Shown here in pieces: positions 10,290 through 22,060 of a stretch of 64,000 nucleotides of DNA. Every line of letters begins with the position of its first letter. Position 1 is the stretch's first letter. The stretch is from Gerris lacustris (lineage: Eukaryota > Arthropoda > Insecta > Hemiptera > Gerridae), in the NCBI GenBank assembly GCA_951217055.1, contig OX578276.1, positions 75,383,144-75,447,143 of the forward strand, written 5' to 3'. The notes beneath the pieces were generated by a model. It ran no database searches, was not told the origin of the DNA, and worked only from the letters and a program-made list of their open reading frames with translations. The translations under genes and the position numbers were made by a program.

Positions 10290-12025
10290 TGTAAAATTTC
10301 AACCTGATACAAGCAGACGTTTTTGAATAGGGAAGAGATATATTTTATAATATTTTAAATTTGTAGGCCGGGTAGGGGAAAATAGCCCTGTTTCCCACCT
10401 ACTACCACCTTCCTTTTTAACTATATCAACTCATCATGATTAATTTTTTTCTCAATATTCAATACATAAGTATTTATTGCAAGGCACTCGCTTCAATGAT
10501 ACAAACAATGTTTTTCTCTTAATTTTGTCTTAACTCTGCTAGGTCAAACAGTTAATTACTTTTAATTTTGTCTCTTTTCTAACTGCGCCATGTCATGTAT
10601 AAGTAGTTAGCATCGTATACTTAGTATGTATTAGTAGTGTGAATTTATAATTTGTATATTTATGAAAAGCGTAAGGAACTTCGTTCCTAACGGGTGTCCT
10701 GCGACGCCACACGCTTTTTTTTTAAAAAAAAGTGTTACGTTTTGTTTAAAAGTTGTGTCAACATGTTATATAAAGATGTAAGTTAAAAGTTAATGTAGAT
10801 ATAAGAAATAAAATTTTAAAAATATTTTAGGCCTGAAGATGCCTCAAAGGAGGTGAAATATAGCCAAAAACGGATTGACTTTGGAGTTATTAATGCCCTA
10901 AAGACCTAAATAAGAATCATAAGCATAGTATGGAAATGAAGGGTAATATTATACTGCGAATATCTCTCAAATAAATAATAATGCAATTTACCTCCTCACA
11001 ACAACATCAATATTACACCGGCTGTCCTATAACTACTCCCCTTTCATATTAACTTTTGTAATATTTCAAATAAAATTTTTTTCAAGCTTATCCGAAAATG
11101 GGGTATTACATTTTTTTCTTTAGTCCTTTTCGTATAGATACCTATTTTATTGTTTAGGTAAAAAAAAACTGATCTGATTTAGTTATTATGTATTATATAT
11201 CAGGGCCGCTGAGAGGATTTCCGGGCCCCAGGGCAAGTTAGCATCTGGACCCCTTTGAACAAACAACGGCTAGGGGTCCGAGGGTCCTCCCCCGGATAAT
11301 TTTTTAAAATTTAAGTGCAAAAAGATGAGATTTAAGGATTTCTGAGGGCAAGTTTGTCCTTACAGGAAAAGAGGTTTGGCGCGGGGACGAATTTTGAGTT
11401 TAACTAAGGTGGGCTAAAAAACACAAATAATTAAGTTGTTTTTTAGCTGGAAAGCTTAAAAATTGCATTACAAGTAAGAAATGTAAAATTGATTAATATC
11501 AGTTAATATGATTTGTCTGTCAGTTTCTCTCCTTTAAATTAGCATTGACCATATTGAATAAGGTGAAAACATCACAAAAATCTAAGTAACTAAATGAAAC
11601 AAAAAAAAATACGTGTCGTTCGCGGGACACCCGTGGTAAGGAACTAAGTTCCTTACATTTTTCATTAAATATAAATTTTAAAATCACACTGCTAAGTACG
11701 TATACATTGCTAACTACTTATACATGGCGGAGTTAGAAAAGAGACAAAATTAAAAGTAACGAACTGTTTGTACCTAGCAGAGTTAAGGCAAAATTAAAAG
11801 AAAATCATTATTTGTATAATTAAAGCAAGCGTCTTACTATAAATATATATTAAATATAAGAAAAAAGTTGATCCTGATGAGTTTATAGTGAAAGAGTAAG
11901 TTTGTTAAAGGAGTTTGGTTTGAAATAGGACTGTTTTCTACCTACCCGGCCAATTAATTTAAAATATTATAAAATATATCTCTTCCCTACTCTACAGCTT
12001 CTGCTTGTATCAGGGTGAAATTTTT
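10290..12025. mobile_element. 1.7 kb foldback element carrying R8 in both arms
   Basis: Left arm about 10290-10725, right arm about 11590-12025, loop about 870 bp. Mirror landmarks: AACCTGATACAAGCAGA (10301) against TCTGCTTGTATCAGGGT (11999); TCTAACTGCGCCATGTCATG (10578) against CATGGCGGAGTTAGAAAAGA (11724); AAGGAACTTCGTTCCT (10673) against AAGGAACTAAGTTCCTT (11639). Each arm includes an R8 segment (CTCATCATGATTAA near 10430). The loop holds a fragment of the 34317 foldback (GGCCTGAAGATGCC near 10830) and a hAT-like patch (CAGGGCCGCTGAGAGGATTT near 11202). No transposase was seen. Confidence 0.78.
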
Positions 12026-12300
12026 CATGATTACTTATATTTTATTTATTTACAAAACAAAGTGACATTTTTGACATATATAACAAAAATAATCAAAAAA
12101 AGTCAAGTTACAGGCTTCCTTAATTACACTTTTCCCCGTCTTTTAAACCTTACGTTTACGAGAGCGTTGCATGTGAACGCTTGGGCGGATAACGATTTCC
12201 GACGAACTCAGCCTGGGCATTGGTAAAACGAACATGTGTACCAAATTTCATCTAACTCGGTGAACTTTTACTCAAGTTATCATCATCTGTAGATTTCGTG

Positions 12301-12383
12301 TCGGATTTTGCGTGACGGTGATTTTGTGACGGCGATTTTGTGACGGTTATTTTGTGACGGTTATTTTGTGACGGTGATTTTGG
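12301..12383. repeat. 14-bp minisatellite, about five units
   Basis: Unit GATTTTGTGACGGT repeats head to tail with small changes (GATTTTGCGTGACGGT, GATTTTGTGACGGC, TATTTTGTGACGGT twice) and ends in a partial unit. Confidence 0.9.
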
Positions 12384-12499
12384 TTGTTTTTTTCGGATTC
12401 ACTCCCGGGCTCATAAAGCCATAAGGAACTTCGTTCCAAAAATCAAACTTCCGTTCGTACTCATGACACGTTAGGAAAAATTTTAAGTTTATCACAATC

Positions 12500-12660
12500 A
12501 GTGGCGTACCTAGGGCAGTGGGCCCCTCGCCAAAAAAATCGATAATTGAAACATTTGCGTTTAGCACTGAATGGGGCCCCTATTCCTGCAGGATTAGCAA
12601 CCTGCAGGAATAGGAAAGGCCCCTGTAAGAATAGCGTCTTATAAATGGATCTTATAAACT
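12500..12660. repeat. hAT-like end plus strong stem-loop
   Basis: CAGTGGCGTACCTAGGGC at about 12500 is a typical hAT-family terminus. Downstream CCTATTCCTGCAGG (12579-12592) pairs perfectly with CCTGCAGGAATAGG (12601-12614) around an 8-base loop, and GGGGCC extends the stem with one gap. A related CTGCAGGAA...AGGAATAGCGTC stretch recurs near 18890. Confidence 0.55.
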
Positions 12661-13974
12661 TATAAACTCTAACTTAAAATCTTATAAATCTTATAAACTT
12701 CCATCGGAAAGATGATAGACTATCGTTGAAGAGATGGGTTAGTCTTGATAATCTGAAGGAGTCCGTAGTCTGAAGTAGAGGGTGAATTATCATTGTAAGA
12801 ATAACCCAATGAATAAATATGAAGTCCAAGTCCATAGCAGGCTGTGATATTAAGGAGTTTTGTAATGACAGGAATCATACAATTGTTTTTAGGTCCACAG
12901 AAAAGTTGGGAGAGGCACTGCTCGGGAGTTTGAAGTTGAGAGACCTGGGTATGTTAAGTTGTCCTCGGCTAACAAATACATAGTTAATAATTTTAAAATT
13001 ATAATAATTTTATCACCCTTTGCCCTCTGGGTTAAGAAGAAACATTCCTTTAAGTGACTTAGTTTCTATTCTATTTACCGTTTGATAAGTGATTTCGTCT
13101 TATTTGGGAAGTTCCCAAATAAGTGGGAAGACCAGTAGCAATTGACTGATTTCAAGGATAAAATTAATATGACTATTTTCACTTTTCTTTTAATTTCTCG
13201 TAGGGACAAGATCCTGGTTTTTTGTTTTTTTTTAATAGAATCAATTTTTCACAACGACTTTGACGATGCAAGACGAGTTTTAGTAAACACTGTTAGGCAT
13301 TATTCCAAATACTATTGTCATTTAGAGGTTTTACAATATTATTATGTTTTAAAAAATATTTTTTTAAAAAATTGTTCTAACCTAAATTGATTTCTTTTTG
13401 GAAGAGGTTGTAAATAATATAACTTGAAATTATCTGCTATATTTATAAGTAATGATAATACCACCATGGTAACTATTTCACCTGAATGTTACACATAATT
13501 TTATTTTTATTTTTATTATAATTTTATTTTTATTTCTAAATTATTGAATTTAACAGGACTTTATTGTTATAGTATTTTATAACTTGATTGTGGATGGAAT
13601 ATCGTTGTTTTAATTGTTTGTAAAGCTGATTTGATTAACTTTTATTTAAGTGTCATATTTAATAGCATCATTATCTAAACTTTCTGTAACAGCTTTAATT
13701 TTACATCCTATGCATCTATTAAACCTCTCTTAAATCTAGGACCTGAATGAAAATCTATATTTCATTTCTTATTCCTAATTATACTTCTAGTTAATTCTAT
13801 TAAATGACAATAATTATAAGTTTTAATATTAATATTATATGAAAAAAAACGTGTGGTGTTTTGTTTGTAATTTTGGCAGGCCCAATTTGATGTGAAGGAT
13901 ACCAAAATTTTCCGAAATATCTTTTATTTCGGCTCCTCCTGCGACTGTGAGCAACCTGAAACAGGTGCATTTTT
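12661..13974. other. AT-rich intergenic stretch, no gene supported
   Basis: Short open frames occur (82 codons at 13142-13390), but they are low-complexity Phe/Ile/Leu-rich with no family resemblance. No repeat pair was recognised. Confidence 0.45.
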
Positions 13975-14165
13975 ATTATTATTATTACTGGTCTTATATT
14001 ACTTTGCTCTGTAAGTTTCATCGCAAACCTATTACCCCAATTTCGAACCACTTCCCGCCTTTCAATCTTCCCCAAATTTTGCACATGGGAACAATTTAGA
14101 TGAAGAATACAGAAACAAAAAGTTGAAAATAAGACTAGTTTTTAAAAATTGTATTTTTATATTAA
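13975..14165. repeat. R7 copy 1
   Basis: About 190 bp matches the reverse complement of 25445-25665 closely; shared landmarks are ATATTACTTTGCTCTGTAAG, CCACTTCCCGCCTTTCAATC and GAAGAATACAGAAACAAAA. Both copies end next to an AT-only run. Confidence 0.75.
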
Positions 14166-14275
14166 TTATTATTATTATTTACTCTTGGTCTTTTAATATT
14201 ACTTTTGTTTAGAATTATGATGTTTGGGGATTCATTTTAGCTTCTTTTTTGTTTCGTCAGCTGACTAACATTCCT

Positions 14276-14910
14276 TTTTAGGGTTTTGTAGATACTTCTC
14301 AAAATCCTTATGCCGAGGGTGATGTGTCCGTCTGTCCGTCGCTCTTTGGTTCATAGGGCCCGAACCGTTTAAGCGAAAGTGCTTAAATTTGAAACACTGG
14401 TGCAACTTTTTGACCCGACCACAGGAAAATTATATAGAAGTTCAAAATTAGATATGCGCATGCGCAATTCGAAAAAATGTGTAAAACTCAAAATTTTTAA
14501 TTTTTTTAAATTTTTGAGTGGGGTATCAAATGAAAGCTGCTGAAGAGTAGGACACAAATATATATATGCTTTTTTAAATTTTGCATTTCTTATTGGTTAA
14601 AAAAATCAAAATATACCCAAAAAAAATTCCCCCCCCCCCCACCACTACAGATCGGCTGGTGCTAAAATTTTGAAATAATTCATGGTTATACCTTATGGTG
14701 GGGCGATGCAAATTTCCTGAAAAATGTAATTTATCTTGTCTTTATTACTGATAAAAAACATTGTGACCCCCCGGGGGATCGAACCGAACCTGGGACCCTT
14801 GAGATCGAAGACAAAAAAATCATAATTTAATTACATAACGGGTATGCTTACTCATCTACAAAACCCTAAAAAGTACTTGTACGCAAGTACTTCCCTGTGA
14901 TTTTTATACT
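14276..14910. mobile_element. R3 element with 18-bp terminal inverted repeats
   Basis: Left end TTTTTAGGGTTTTGTAGA (about 14275) and right end TCTACAAAACCCTAAAAA (14858-14875) are perfect inverted repeats. Beyond the right end is a small hairpin, AAGTACTTG...CAAGTACTT, that the 33130 copy shares on the equivalent side, so the element may extend to about 14905. Inside are a CGTCTGTCCGTCGCTC tract, TTTTGAGTGGGGTATCAAAT, a C11 run and, on the minus strand at 14775-14785, the tRNA-type B box GGTTCGATCCC. No transposase frame was found. Confidence 0.78.
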
Positions 14911-15199
14911 TAGGTTTAGTTTTACTTTGTTTTTGATTGATTTTAACAAAGACAGTATTATGTGGGTATTGTGCCAAGTTCCTTAATTAAGCTATTTTGA
15001 AACTTGAGTCCGTTATCAGATATCATCTTATTAGGTAGGAAATGCGAAATAGTAACTTATTAACTACTTCGATTCATTGACCGGATTCCGGATTCAAGTA
15101 GGCTTGAGTATATTTAGAAAAGGTATCGATTATGCATTAGGAATATTTGGATATAAAAATATTTATTTAGAGTTATTGTATCCATGTGCAATATCTTTA

Positions 15200-16625
15200 A
15201 AGGTCATGATGCCTTGGGAGTTACATTTAATTCTGATTTTAGGAATCTTTGGTAGTATTTAGTTATTAAATATACTTCACACTTGTTAATATCATTTTTA
15301 ATTGATTCTTTGATATTTGGCCAATAGTAAACTTGTTTTATTTTTTGAGTTGTCTCATCAATTCCTTTATGATAGGTTTTACTTAAATTGATTTTTTTAA
15401 AATTATTTCTAGGATGTCTTTTTTGGATGTTTATATGGTAAATCAAACGAAATTTATTTCTGATTCTTTAAAATTCTTAATAAAAGTAGACAAAACTTTT
15501 TATAGAAATCGGTTTCAAGGTATACATGATATTTGAGCTTAGAAACAACTTAACTTTTTACGACTTTAATTGTTTCATTATCGAAGTTATTTTTTTAATA
15601 ACAACGATAAATCTTTGTTTTTTATTTTCAAATAGATGCATCACTTTAGTTTCTGCTAGACTATGTTCTACAAGCGAAAATTTCATTTGATTGCTTCCTA
15701 AATTAATGGGACCTTAAGCTATAGAAATAGTTGCTAAAGAATTACCTTAGGCATTTGTGTGAACAGTTGCATCATCTATATTTTGTTCATCATCGGGAAT
15801 TACTACCTTCAGCGTTGAAGTTCTTTTTGACGAAATCAGTTAAAAGTTAATTTATAATGGCATCGGTGTCGTTTGACTTGCGCAAAAGTCCATGCGAGTG
15901 GTTTGTGAACCTTTTTTATAAATGATTTGATAATCAAACTTTTCTAGGTTGAGTCTCCAACGTAATATTTTAGGGCTTGGTTCTTTTAGCGAAAATATCC
16001 ATTGTAAAGGCCGGTGATCTAAAAACATTTTAAACTTACGACCGTTTAGGTAAGGTCTACAGTTCTTAGTCGTCTAACCAAAGGCTACAAGTTCATTTTT
16101 TATGGTAGAGAGGCGAGAGTCCGTCTCATTTAAAGTTCTGCTTACGCACGCAGTTTGCCCCTTGCTTAGTCTGGCTCAGAATTGCACCAGTAGCATAATT
16201 ACTGGCATCCGTAGTTAACTGGAAGTCTTAAGTAAATTCCGGATATTGTAATAGTGGTTCGTTAATTAGTAAATTTTTTAAGAGTCCAAAACTCTTTATC
16301 TTTACTAGTAATTTGTTATTTTTCATTAGACACTTAGTGAGCGGTTTTGTTCATTTAGCAAAATCTTGAATGAAAATGTGGTAGTAACCTATTAATCCTA
16401 ATATACCTTTGAGTCGTTTTGGTATTTTCTGGTGGTTGTATAGTTTGTTGTGTTATTTTTGTTTGTTTTTTGACGGGAAGTATTTCTATAAATAATTGTT
16501 ATTTTAACGTGCGGGGTGTACTTCATTTATTATTTACAAAAGCTAAATAGGCTTCTAGTAATTTTAAATTGTCTTTACCTAGCAGTAAATCATAGTAATC
16601 GTGAAAAACGAATAAGTGGGACTTA
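15200..16625 (-). pseudogene. Decayed Ty3/Gypsy pol: protease end, RT/RNase H, integrase head
   Basis: Reading the minus strand, several broken frames give Gypsy-type pol in the expected order. Near 16617-16520 is YYDLLLGKDNLKLLEAYL, like the end of a retroviral-type protease. Near 16450-15880 come the end of reverse transcriptase (GYYH) and RNase H blocks (PLLQYPEF, LTTDASNYATGAILSQTKQG, DHRPLQWIFSLKEPSP, LRWRLNLEKFDYQIIYKKGS). At 15446-15204 an open frame holds TYHKGIDETTQKIKQVYYWP and KCEVYL, the H2C2 zinc-binding head of integrase. Only about 100 bp separates the protease piece from the RT end, so most of RT is deleted. Many stops and shifts: inactive. LTRs were not found. Confidence 0.78.
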
Positions 16626-16627
16626 AA

Positions 16628-17225
16628 TTTTGCTTCCGAGCTTACCGAAGGTAACGGAAGCATTGTGTTCACTTTTGAGAACGAAAAACTTTTATGCCTC
16701 CGATTTTAAAAATTCCAAGACAGAAATCCGTTTCAGACATCAGGGAACATTTTTGGTCTCGTGTCTGTCTGTCTGTCGGTCTGTGTGTCCGCGAATTATG
16801 AAACGTGCGACGATAACTTGACTAAATGTCAACCGATTTTTATGAAATTTGGTATACATGTTCATTTTACCAATGCCCAGGACGAGTTCGTTGGACAACG
16901 TTATCAGTCCAAGCGTTCACGAGCAACGCTCGCGTAAACATGAACTTCAAATTTAAAATTGGAATTTTAGGTCGGGAAAAAATCTTACTTCATCTATTCA
17001 ATGAGACAAACATTTTTTTTAAATACAATGTTTTAGTAAAACTAACAGCGACACCGCTATGAAGTGTTAAAGATCGCTAAAACTATTAATAATTTGTACA
17101 CAACAAACAATATAACAATAATTTTAATGTTAATATAACAATAAAGTACATGATAGGATGCGAGAAAGCTATGTGCCACACGCCACACTAATTACCAGCC
17201 TATTTTGACTTTAAACAATTCATAA
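16628..17225. repeat. Composite R1 + R4 insertion inside the Gypsy remnant
   Basis: Starts with the R1 hairpin GCTTCCGAGCTTACCGAAGG then TAACGGAAGC (16633-16662), runs through CGTGTCTGTCTGTCTGTCGG, and changes at about 16800 to R4 (ATTTTTATGAAATTTGGTAT, TCTATTCAATGAGACAAACA, GCTATGAAGTGTTAAAGATC). It closes with the R1 tail (GATAGGATGCGAGAAAGC, CACACTAATTACCAGCC at 17153-17210). R1 ends therefore enclose R4 material. It splits the protease from the gag remnant of the Gypsy element. Confidence 0.7.
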
Positions 17226-17629
17226 ATTGTACATACACACTGAATTTTTCAATCGAATTACCATGGGGTTTCGTAGGGATCATTACTCATTAAATCGTTA
17301 AAATAAGTTTTTACTACATCATTTTATGTATGACCTACTAATTCCACTGTGTATTAAAACTTTAAGGTTATTTTTGGAGAACAATACATAGGCTGATGGG
17401 TCGATTATTTTTGAATAGGGTGATGGGTCGAGCTAAGATTATTCGATTACTTTGTGCCATATAGGAAATTTTTCCCCTTCTATTAAGCAACCCATTAACT
17501 GTTCCAAATTTCCGGTTTTTTTTTTTAACCAAACAACTGATTAGATGGGAGAAGGAATACCTCCAATAATGTTAATTAGCGCTAGGTCGTCATAATTTTT
17601 TATTTTCATTTGATTTTCGAGAATTGGAT

Positions 17630-17870
17630 AATCTAAGACTTCTAGAAGTCTTATATACCTAGAGATCTTGATATCTCATGCCAAAGTGATAGGGGGTTTC
17701 TCGTCTATCTGGTTTTATCATAATAAGATCTTGGACAAGACAGTCGATGTCCCTTTGGTCTCCAAAACTCGGAGTTAAAACTGCTATAATTTTAGGCCAA
17801 GTACTAATTTCGTTCTGAATCCGATAAGTGTTAACGCTCGTCCTAACAGTCTACCGACAACGGCTCTTAA
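17630..17870 (-). pseudogene. Gypsy gag-like remnant
   Basis: On the minus strand a short open stretch reads NEISTWPKIIAVLTPSFGDQ, then RDIDCLVQDLIMIKPDRRET and PYHFGMRYQDL. This has the layout of Ty3/Gypsy-class gag proteins (a GD-R conserved turn followed by a Q-L--L--K---E--Y-FG block). It lies upstream, in the same orientation, of the pol pieces at 15200-16625, so it is probably the same element, separated by the R1/R4 insertion. No intact start and stops on either side. Confidence 0.55.
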
Positions 17871-17920
17871 AGGGATTTTGGTTACATGCATGCCTCATGA
17901 CTCCATTAAATTGATAAATG

Positions 17921-18934
17921 AGACCTTGTAAGTTGTTATTACACATATCTTTCTGGAGTCTTTATCATAATGGGAGATTGTTTCTAAGTGTAGGTTTAGC
18001 AGTTGATAGTTTATTTAGGTTGTAGCCATTTCTGTAGAGTTGTATAAGGATTGTTTCGGCTTTATGAAATTATAACTTCTTTATTAATTAGAATATTTGA
18101 AAACAGCATCTGCTATCACTGGCTGACATATATTAATTAAAATAATATAAATTAAATCTTTAAATAAAGTTTTTTTTTCAGTATTTTTAACTGACTAGTT
18201 AAAGTTGAACTTAACTTTAACTCTTAAAATAAAATGTAACTTAACAAAATGTAAAATTGTTATTTTTTTTAACTGACCTTCTTCCATACAATAATCTTAC
18301 ATCATTGTATTATTTTCATAACAATATACCTATTTATTTATTTAATAATGAACCTCTAAAATTAAAGTTGTAATTACGTAACTAAGATGTGCAGCTTCAT
18401 TTGTGTAGCCGATTCGCACATTAGGTTTTTGGAGGAATTAGTTAATTTTAGGAGTCAGTTCACAAATTTTTCAAATGATTCTCTAAAATTGTCCTACCGA
18501 TTGCACCAGTTATCTCGGATAACGAGTTTCAATTTCTTTTAACTTAACTATTTAACTTTATTTTATATAACATATGATATAATGATTAATTAAATATATT
18601 AAAATCAACTTATTATGATGTTTTACGTTTTTTCAGAAAGTATAATTAAAACAAAAAGTAAACGTTTATATAAAATAAAATAGCAGGACGACGTGAGTTC
18701 TGCCTCTCAATATAAAACAAAAGAATTTACTTTGTTAGAAAATTAAGCGATTTGTTTTAAGGTGTACAATTCTTACATAAAAAACCAAATATCAAACCGA
18801 CATAGATACTGCCTCGGAGTAGAAATATAAAGAAGGAATGTCACATGTGGGAAAAGTCAGAAGCTCATATACATAATATAGCTGATCCTGCAGGAAACAT
18901 GAAGCCTTAGTAGGAATAGCGTCTATAACTTTTA
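17921..18934. other. AT-rich stretch, nothing recognised
   Basis: No gene. Several T and A runs, and near 18890 the CTGCAGGAA...GGAATAGCGTC motif shared with 12600. Confidence 0.4.
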
Positions 18935-18944
18935 TACAGGGTGA

Positions 18945-21095
18945 CCCGCGGTAAAATGTCCTAAGTCCTAAAGAACCTGGTGGATTTTATGGGTCAAATG
19001 CAACAAAAAATTTCGACTAAGTATATGCCCATTTCTTAATAGTTCTCCAGATATCGATTTATTTCTTTTTTCAGACTGTTTCTCGCAAATTTCCAAATAT
19101 TCATACCTCTAAACCTAAATGAGATATAGAAATTGGAATAAGGGACAATATTAAAGAACATAAAAAAAACCTTTTAGAATCACGCATTGATTTTCAAATT
19201 ATCAGAATGGTATAATGAAAGTCTAAGATGAACAGACTAATTTTTGAATTATGGTGGATTGAATGTTACCAGGCGTAAAAATGTTTGGACAGGATCTCAA
19301 CCAATTCTTGTACAAATGCAAAAATTGTGTCCCCGAACGAATCCTTAACACTTAGATTACTTATAGAGAATTTGACACTGAACAAAAAGTACCTATAAGA
19401 ATGGATCCAGAAAGGCTTTGTTTACAAGATATTCGCAAGAAACATTAAAAACACAATTTTCGGACGTTTATCCTTAAAATTCTCAAATACAACGCTTCTT
19501 ACCGGAAAAAAAATTGAAGGAAACCTTCTAAAGAATAACATTCTTCGTTGAATGATAACCTTCCCAGCTTTGAACACAAACCCCTGATTTTCAGTGAAAT
19601 TACTAAGTTTTACGTCCCTGTTACTTTATTAGTCAATCCGTCAATCCATTAAGATGATCTCCATCAACGCTCTAATTCCTAAAGGATTTTGATGCAGAGA
19701 ACTAGAATTAGTCTGATTTGATTCTCTACAGGATTTGCTTCAAGCTATTTTATGGTAAGAAGGGTTGTGTTTGAGAATTTAAAAAATAGTGTTTTTTAAT
19801 TTTTTTTTTTTTGTTGAGAATATCTCGTAAACGAAGCCTTTGGATAGCGTAACGATAGCGTAAACGATAGCCTAGATTCTTTCTTATAGGAATTTTTTTG
19901 TTCAGCGTAAAATTTCCTATAAATAACCTAAGTGTGAATGTTTCGTTCGGGACACTATTTTTGCATTTGAACAAGAATTGGTTGGGATCCTGTCCGAATA
20001 ATTTTACGCCTGGTAGGTAACAATCAATCCACCATAATTTAAAAATCAGTGTGTTGATCTTAAGCACCCCCTACACTATCAATCCGCTTGATCAAAACAG
20101 CGTGTCAAGCTGATTGACACGAGCTTCAAGCAGCCTTGGGGCGCATCAAGCATCCCATCAATCTTTTCATCAACACTCATTTGTAGTGGAGTTTTCTACT
20201 AGTGAACTGCTTCTCCTGGACTGTAGTGAATCAGTATTGTGTAGATACCATGGTTTCATCTTGACATTTGTTGTTCTCAAGTGGAAAAAAAAGATCTAGC
20301 GGAAACGACGTTGGTTGAAGGAATGGAACTTTCCACAACTCCAGACAATCACGATATAAATCAATGAGGAGGCTAATAAATTCTCGATCGGCATTGTCTA
20401 CGATGTACGAACCTTCGGAAGCGAGCGGACAGTCCTCCATCGCTGACTACATGTCCATCGGTGACTGACGGAATGTTTGATCAAAATTACTCTAGACTAT
20501 CAAGTGCTCCGTCAAGCCGCTTGAGTCATTAAAATTTTCCATCGATCTCCGTCAAGGCTTGACTCAAGCATCAAACGGGTTCCTAGACTATCAATCACGC
20601 TTGAAAGCATTGCTTGACACACTGTTTTGATCAAGCGGATTGATAGTGTAGGGCCTGATTTAGACTTTAATTATTATACCATTCAATAATTATACCATTA
20701 AAAATTCAAAAGCTTATAAAAAGAAAAAGTTTTTCCTGAATTCGCCACAATTTTAACATCTCTCAATAAAGAGTGGAAAGCTCTGTAATTTCATGGTCGA
20801 ATTTAAAATATCACAATTTTTAAACGTAACTGGACTTAAAAGATGATTAGCAGCTGGAAATTTGAAAATCAATGAGTGATTCTGAAAGGTTTTTTAATGT
20901 TCTTTAAAATTGTCCCTTAACCCAATTTCTCCATCTCATTTAGCATTTGAGATATTAGGCATTTCTTTTGGACATTTTCTTGAAACAGTCTGAAAAGAGA
21001 AATAAATCGATATCTCGTGAATTATTGAGAAATGGGCATATGCTTACTCGACATTTTTGTTGTATTTGACCCATCCACCAGTTTCTTTATGATAA
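18945..21095. mobile_element. 2.1 kb foldback element, host of a nested insertion
   Basis: The left part (18945-19460) and the right parts (19745-20065 and 20665-21095) are inverted copies. Mirror landmarks: AATTATGGTGGATTGAATGT (19248) against ACAATCAATCCACCATAATT (20020); GACAGGATCTCAACCAATTC (19288) against GAATTGGTTGGGATCCTGTC (19976); AAATCGATATCTCGTGAATT (21005) against the inverted block near 19040-19060; CACCAGTTTCTTTA (21078) against AAAGAACCTGGTGG near 18980. The left end begins TACAGGGTGACCCGCGG, a terminus style common in mariner-like elements; its counterpart at the right end is missing. Confidence 0.8.
20067..20660. mobile_element. Nested 0.58 kb element with about 38-bp inverted ends
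   Basis: Left end CCCTACACTATCAATCCGCT continues TGATCAAAACAGCGTGTC; the right end is its inverse with one mismatch in the first 38 bases. Multiple copies of CAAGC/GCTTGA sit just inside both ends, as expected of transposase-binding subterminal repeats. It interrupts the right arm of the surrounding palindrome: TTGATCTTA is on the left and TGATTTAGACTTTAATTATT on the right, while the uninterrupted left arm reads (inverted) CATCTTAGACTTTCATTATA. A target duplication of roughly 8 bp (TGATCTTA / TGATTTAG) is possible but imperfect. No transposase. Confidence 0.8.
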
Positions 21096-21426
21096 TGTTA
21101 CTACCATATAGTTTGATAATTAAGAAAGGTTTCAAAACACAATCTTTGGGATTCCTCTACGTTACACTGAATTTCCAACAAGAATCTTCTCTATATTCTA
21201 ATCTGGAAGACTCATCTTAATTTAAATTTTATTAATCAGATCATTTTCACTAATGGCATATGAATTAGAGCTTATGAATAAGCAAAACATTTAGTTATTT
21301 AGAATGAAAATATTATTTATATGCTCAGAAACCGGTATGGCTTTCAATCAAAATGTTATTTTCCCCCACTTTTCTAAACAAGTATGAAGAATATAAAATT
21401 TTTAAAGGAACACTCAAAATATATTT

Positions 21427-22060
21427 TTCTTTTCTCAGATAAAGAGAAAGCATTTGATGGCGCGAAAATTCGATTTTGATGGATGTACACGTTTTGAGGC
21501 TCCTAGAGTCCAAAAAAGTCATCATCATCTTTAAACTATATAAACTCATCATGATTAACTATTAATTTGCTTAATATTAAATATTTATTGCATTAAGCTC
21601 GCTTCAATGATTAGCCACTAGATGCCTAGTTAATGTATTCAAAAGGTGGTTGTTTATTTTTACTTTCTCATATAAAGAGAAAGTATTGTGATGGCGCGAA
21701 AATTCGATTTTGAGATTTTGATGGATTTACACGTTTTGAGGTCCCCTGAGTCCGAAAAAGTCGTTTTTAAAAAATGTCTGTCTGTGCAGACGCGTGGAGC
21801 CTAAACTACTTGGCCGATTTTGACATACCACATGTTCAGAAAAATCATACCCCGAGGCGAAATCGGGAAATGAATATTAGCTCCAAATTTTGGGCGCTTC
21901 GTCTGCCTAACGCGGACAGACCGTTTACATATTCGCTAGGTGTTCACCTCAGCGAAACAAGCCTTTGACTCGTCCCAATAAACTGTTCCTATTGCGAGCA
22001 CTGCGAGTATCGAGGTGATTACAAGGTTAATGACGAGTAGACCAACTACACATTCGCCTC
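21427..22060. repeat. R5 copies with an R8 segment between them
   Basis: R5 starts with a small hairpin (TACTTTCTC, ATATAAA, GAGAAAGTA at 21661) followed by GATGGCGCGAAAATTCGATT, TACACGTTTTGAGG and GACGCGTGGAGCCTAAACTA. A partial R5 (21427-21520) precedes R8 (21528-21655: CTCATCATGATTAACTATTA, TTGCATTAAGCTCGCTTCAA), then a longer R5 follows to about 21920. R8 recurs inverted at 32190-32325 and in the arms at 10425 and 11815. R5 recurs inverted at 39370-39656. Confidence 0.7.

Noticed and set aside
13142..13390. An 82-codon plus-strand frame.
   Set aside because: Phe/Ile/Leu/Lys-rich translation typical of AT-rich non-coding DNA; no neighbouring exons.
13986..14084. A conserved 33-codon reading frame shared by the R7 copies (13986-14084 minus, 25559-25657 plus), beginning QN(L/F)GKIER.
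   Set aside because: It starts at GTG rather than ATG, and every base difference I can see between the two copies changes the amino acid, so nothing suggests selection on protein. It is treated as non-coding repeat.
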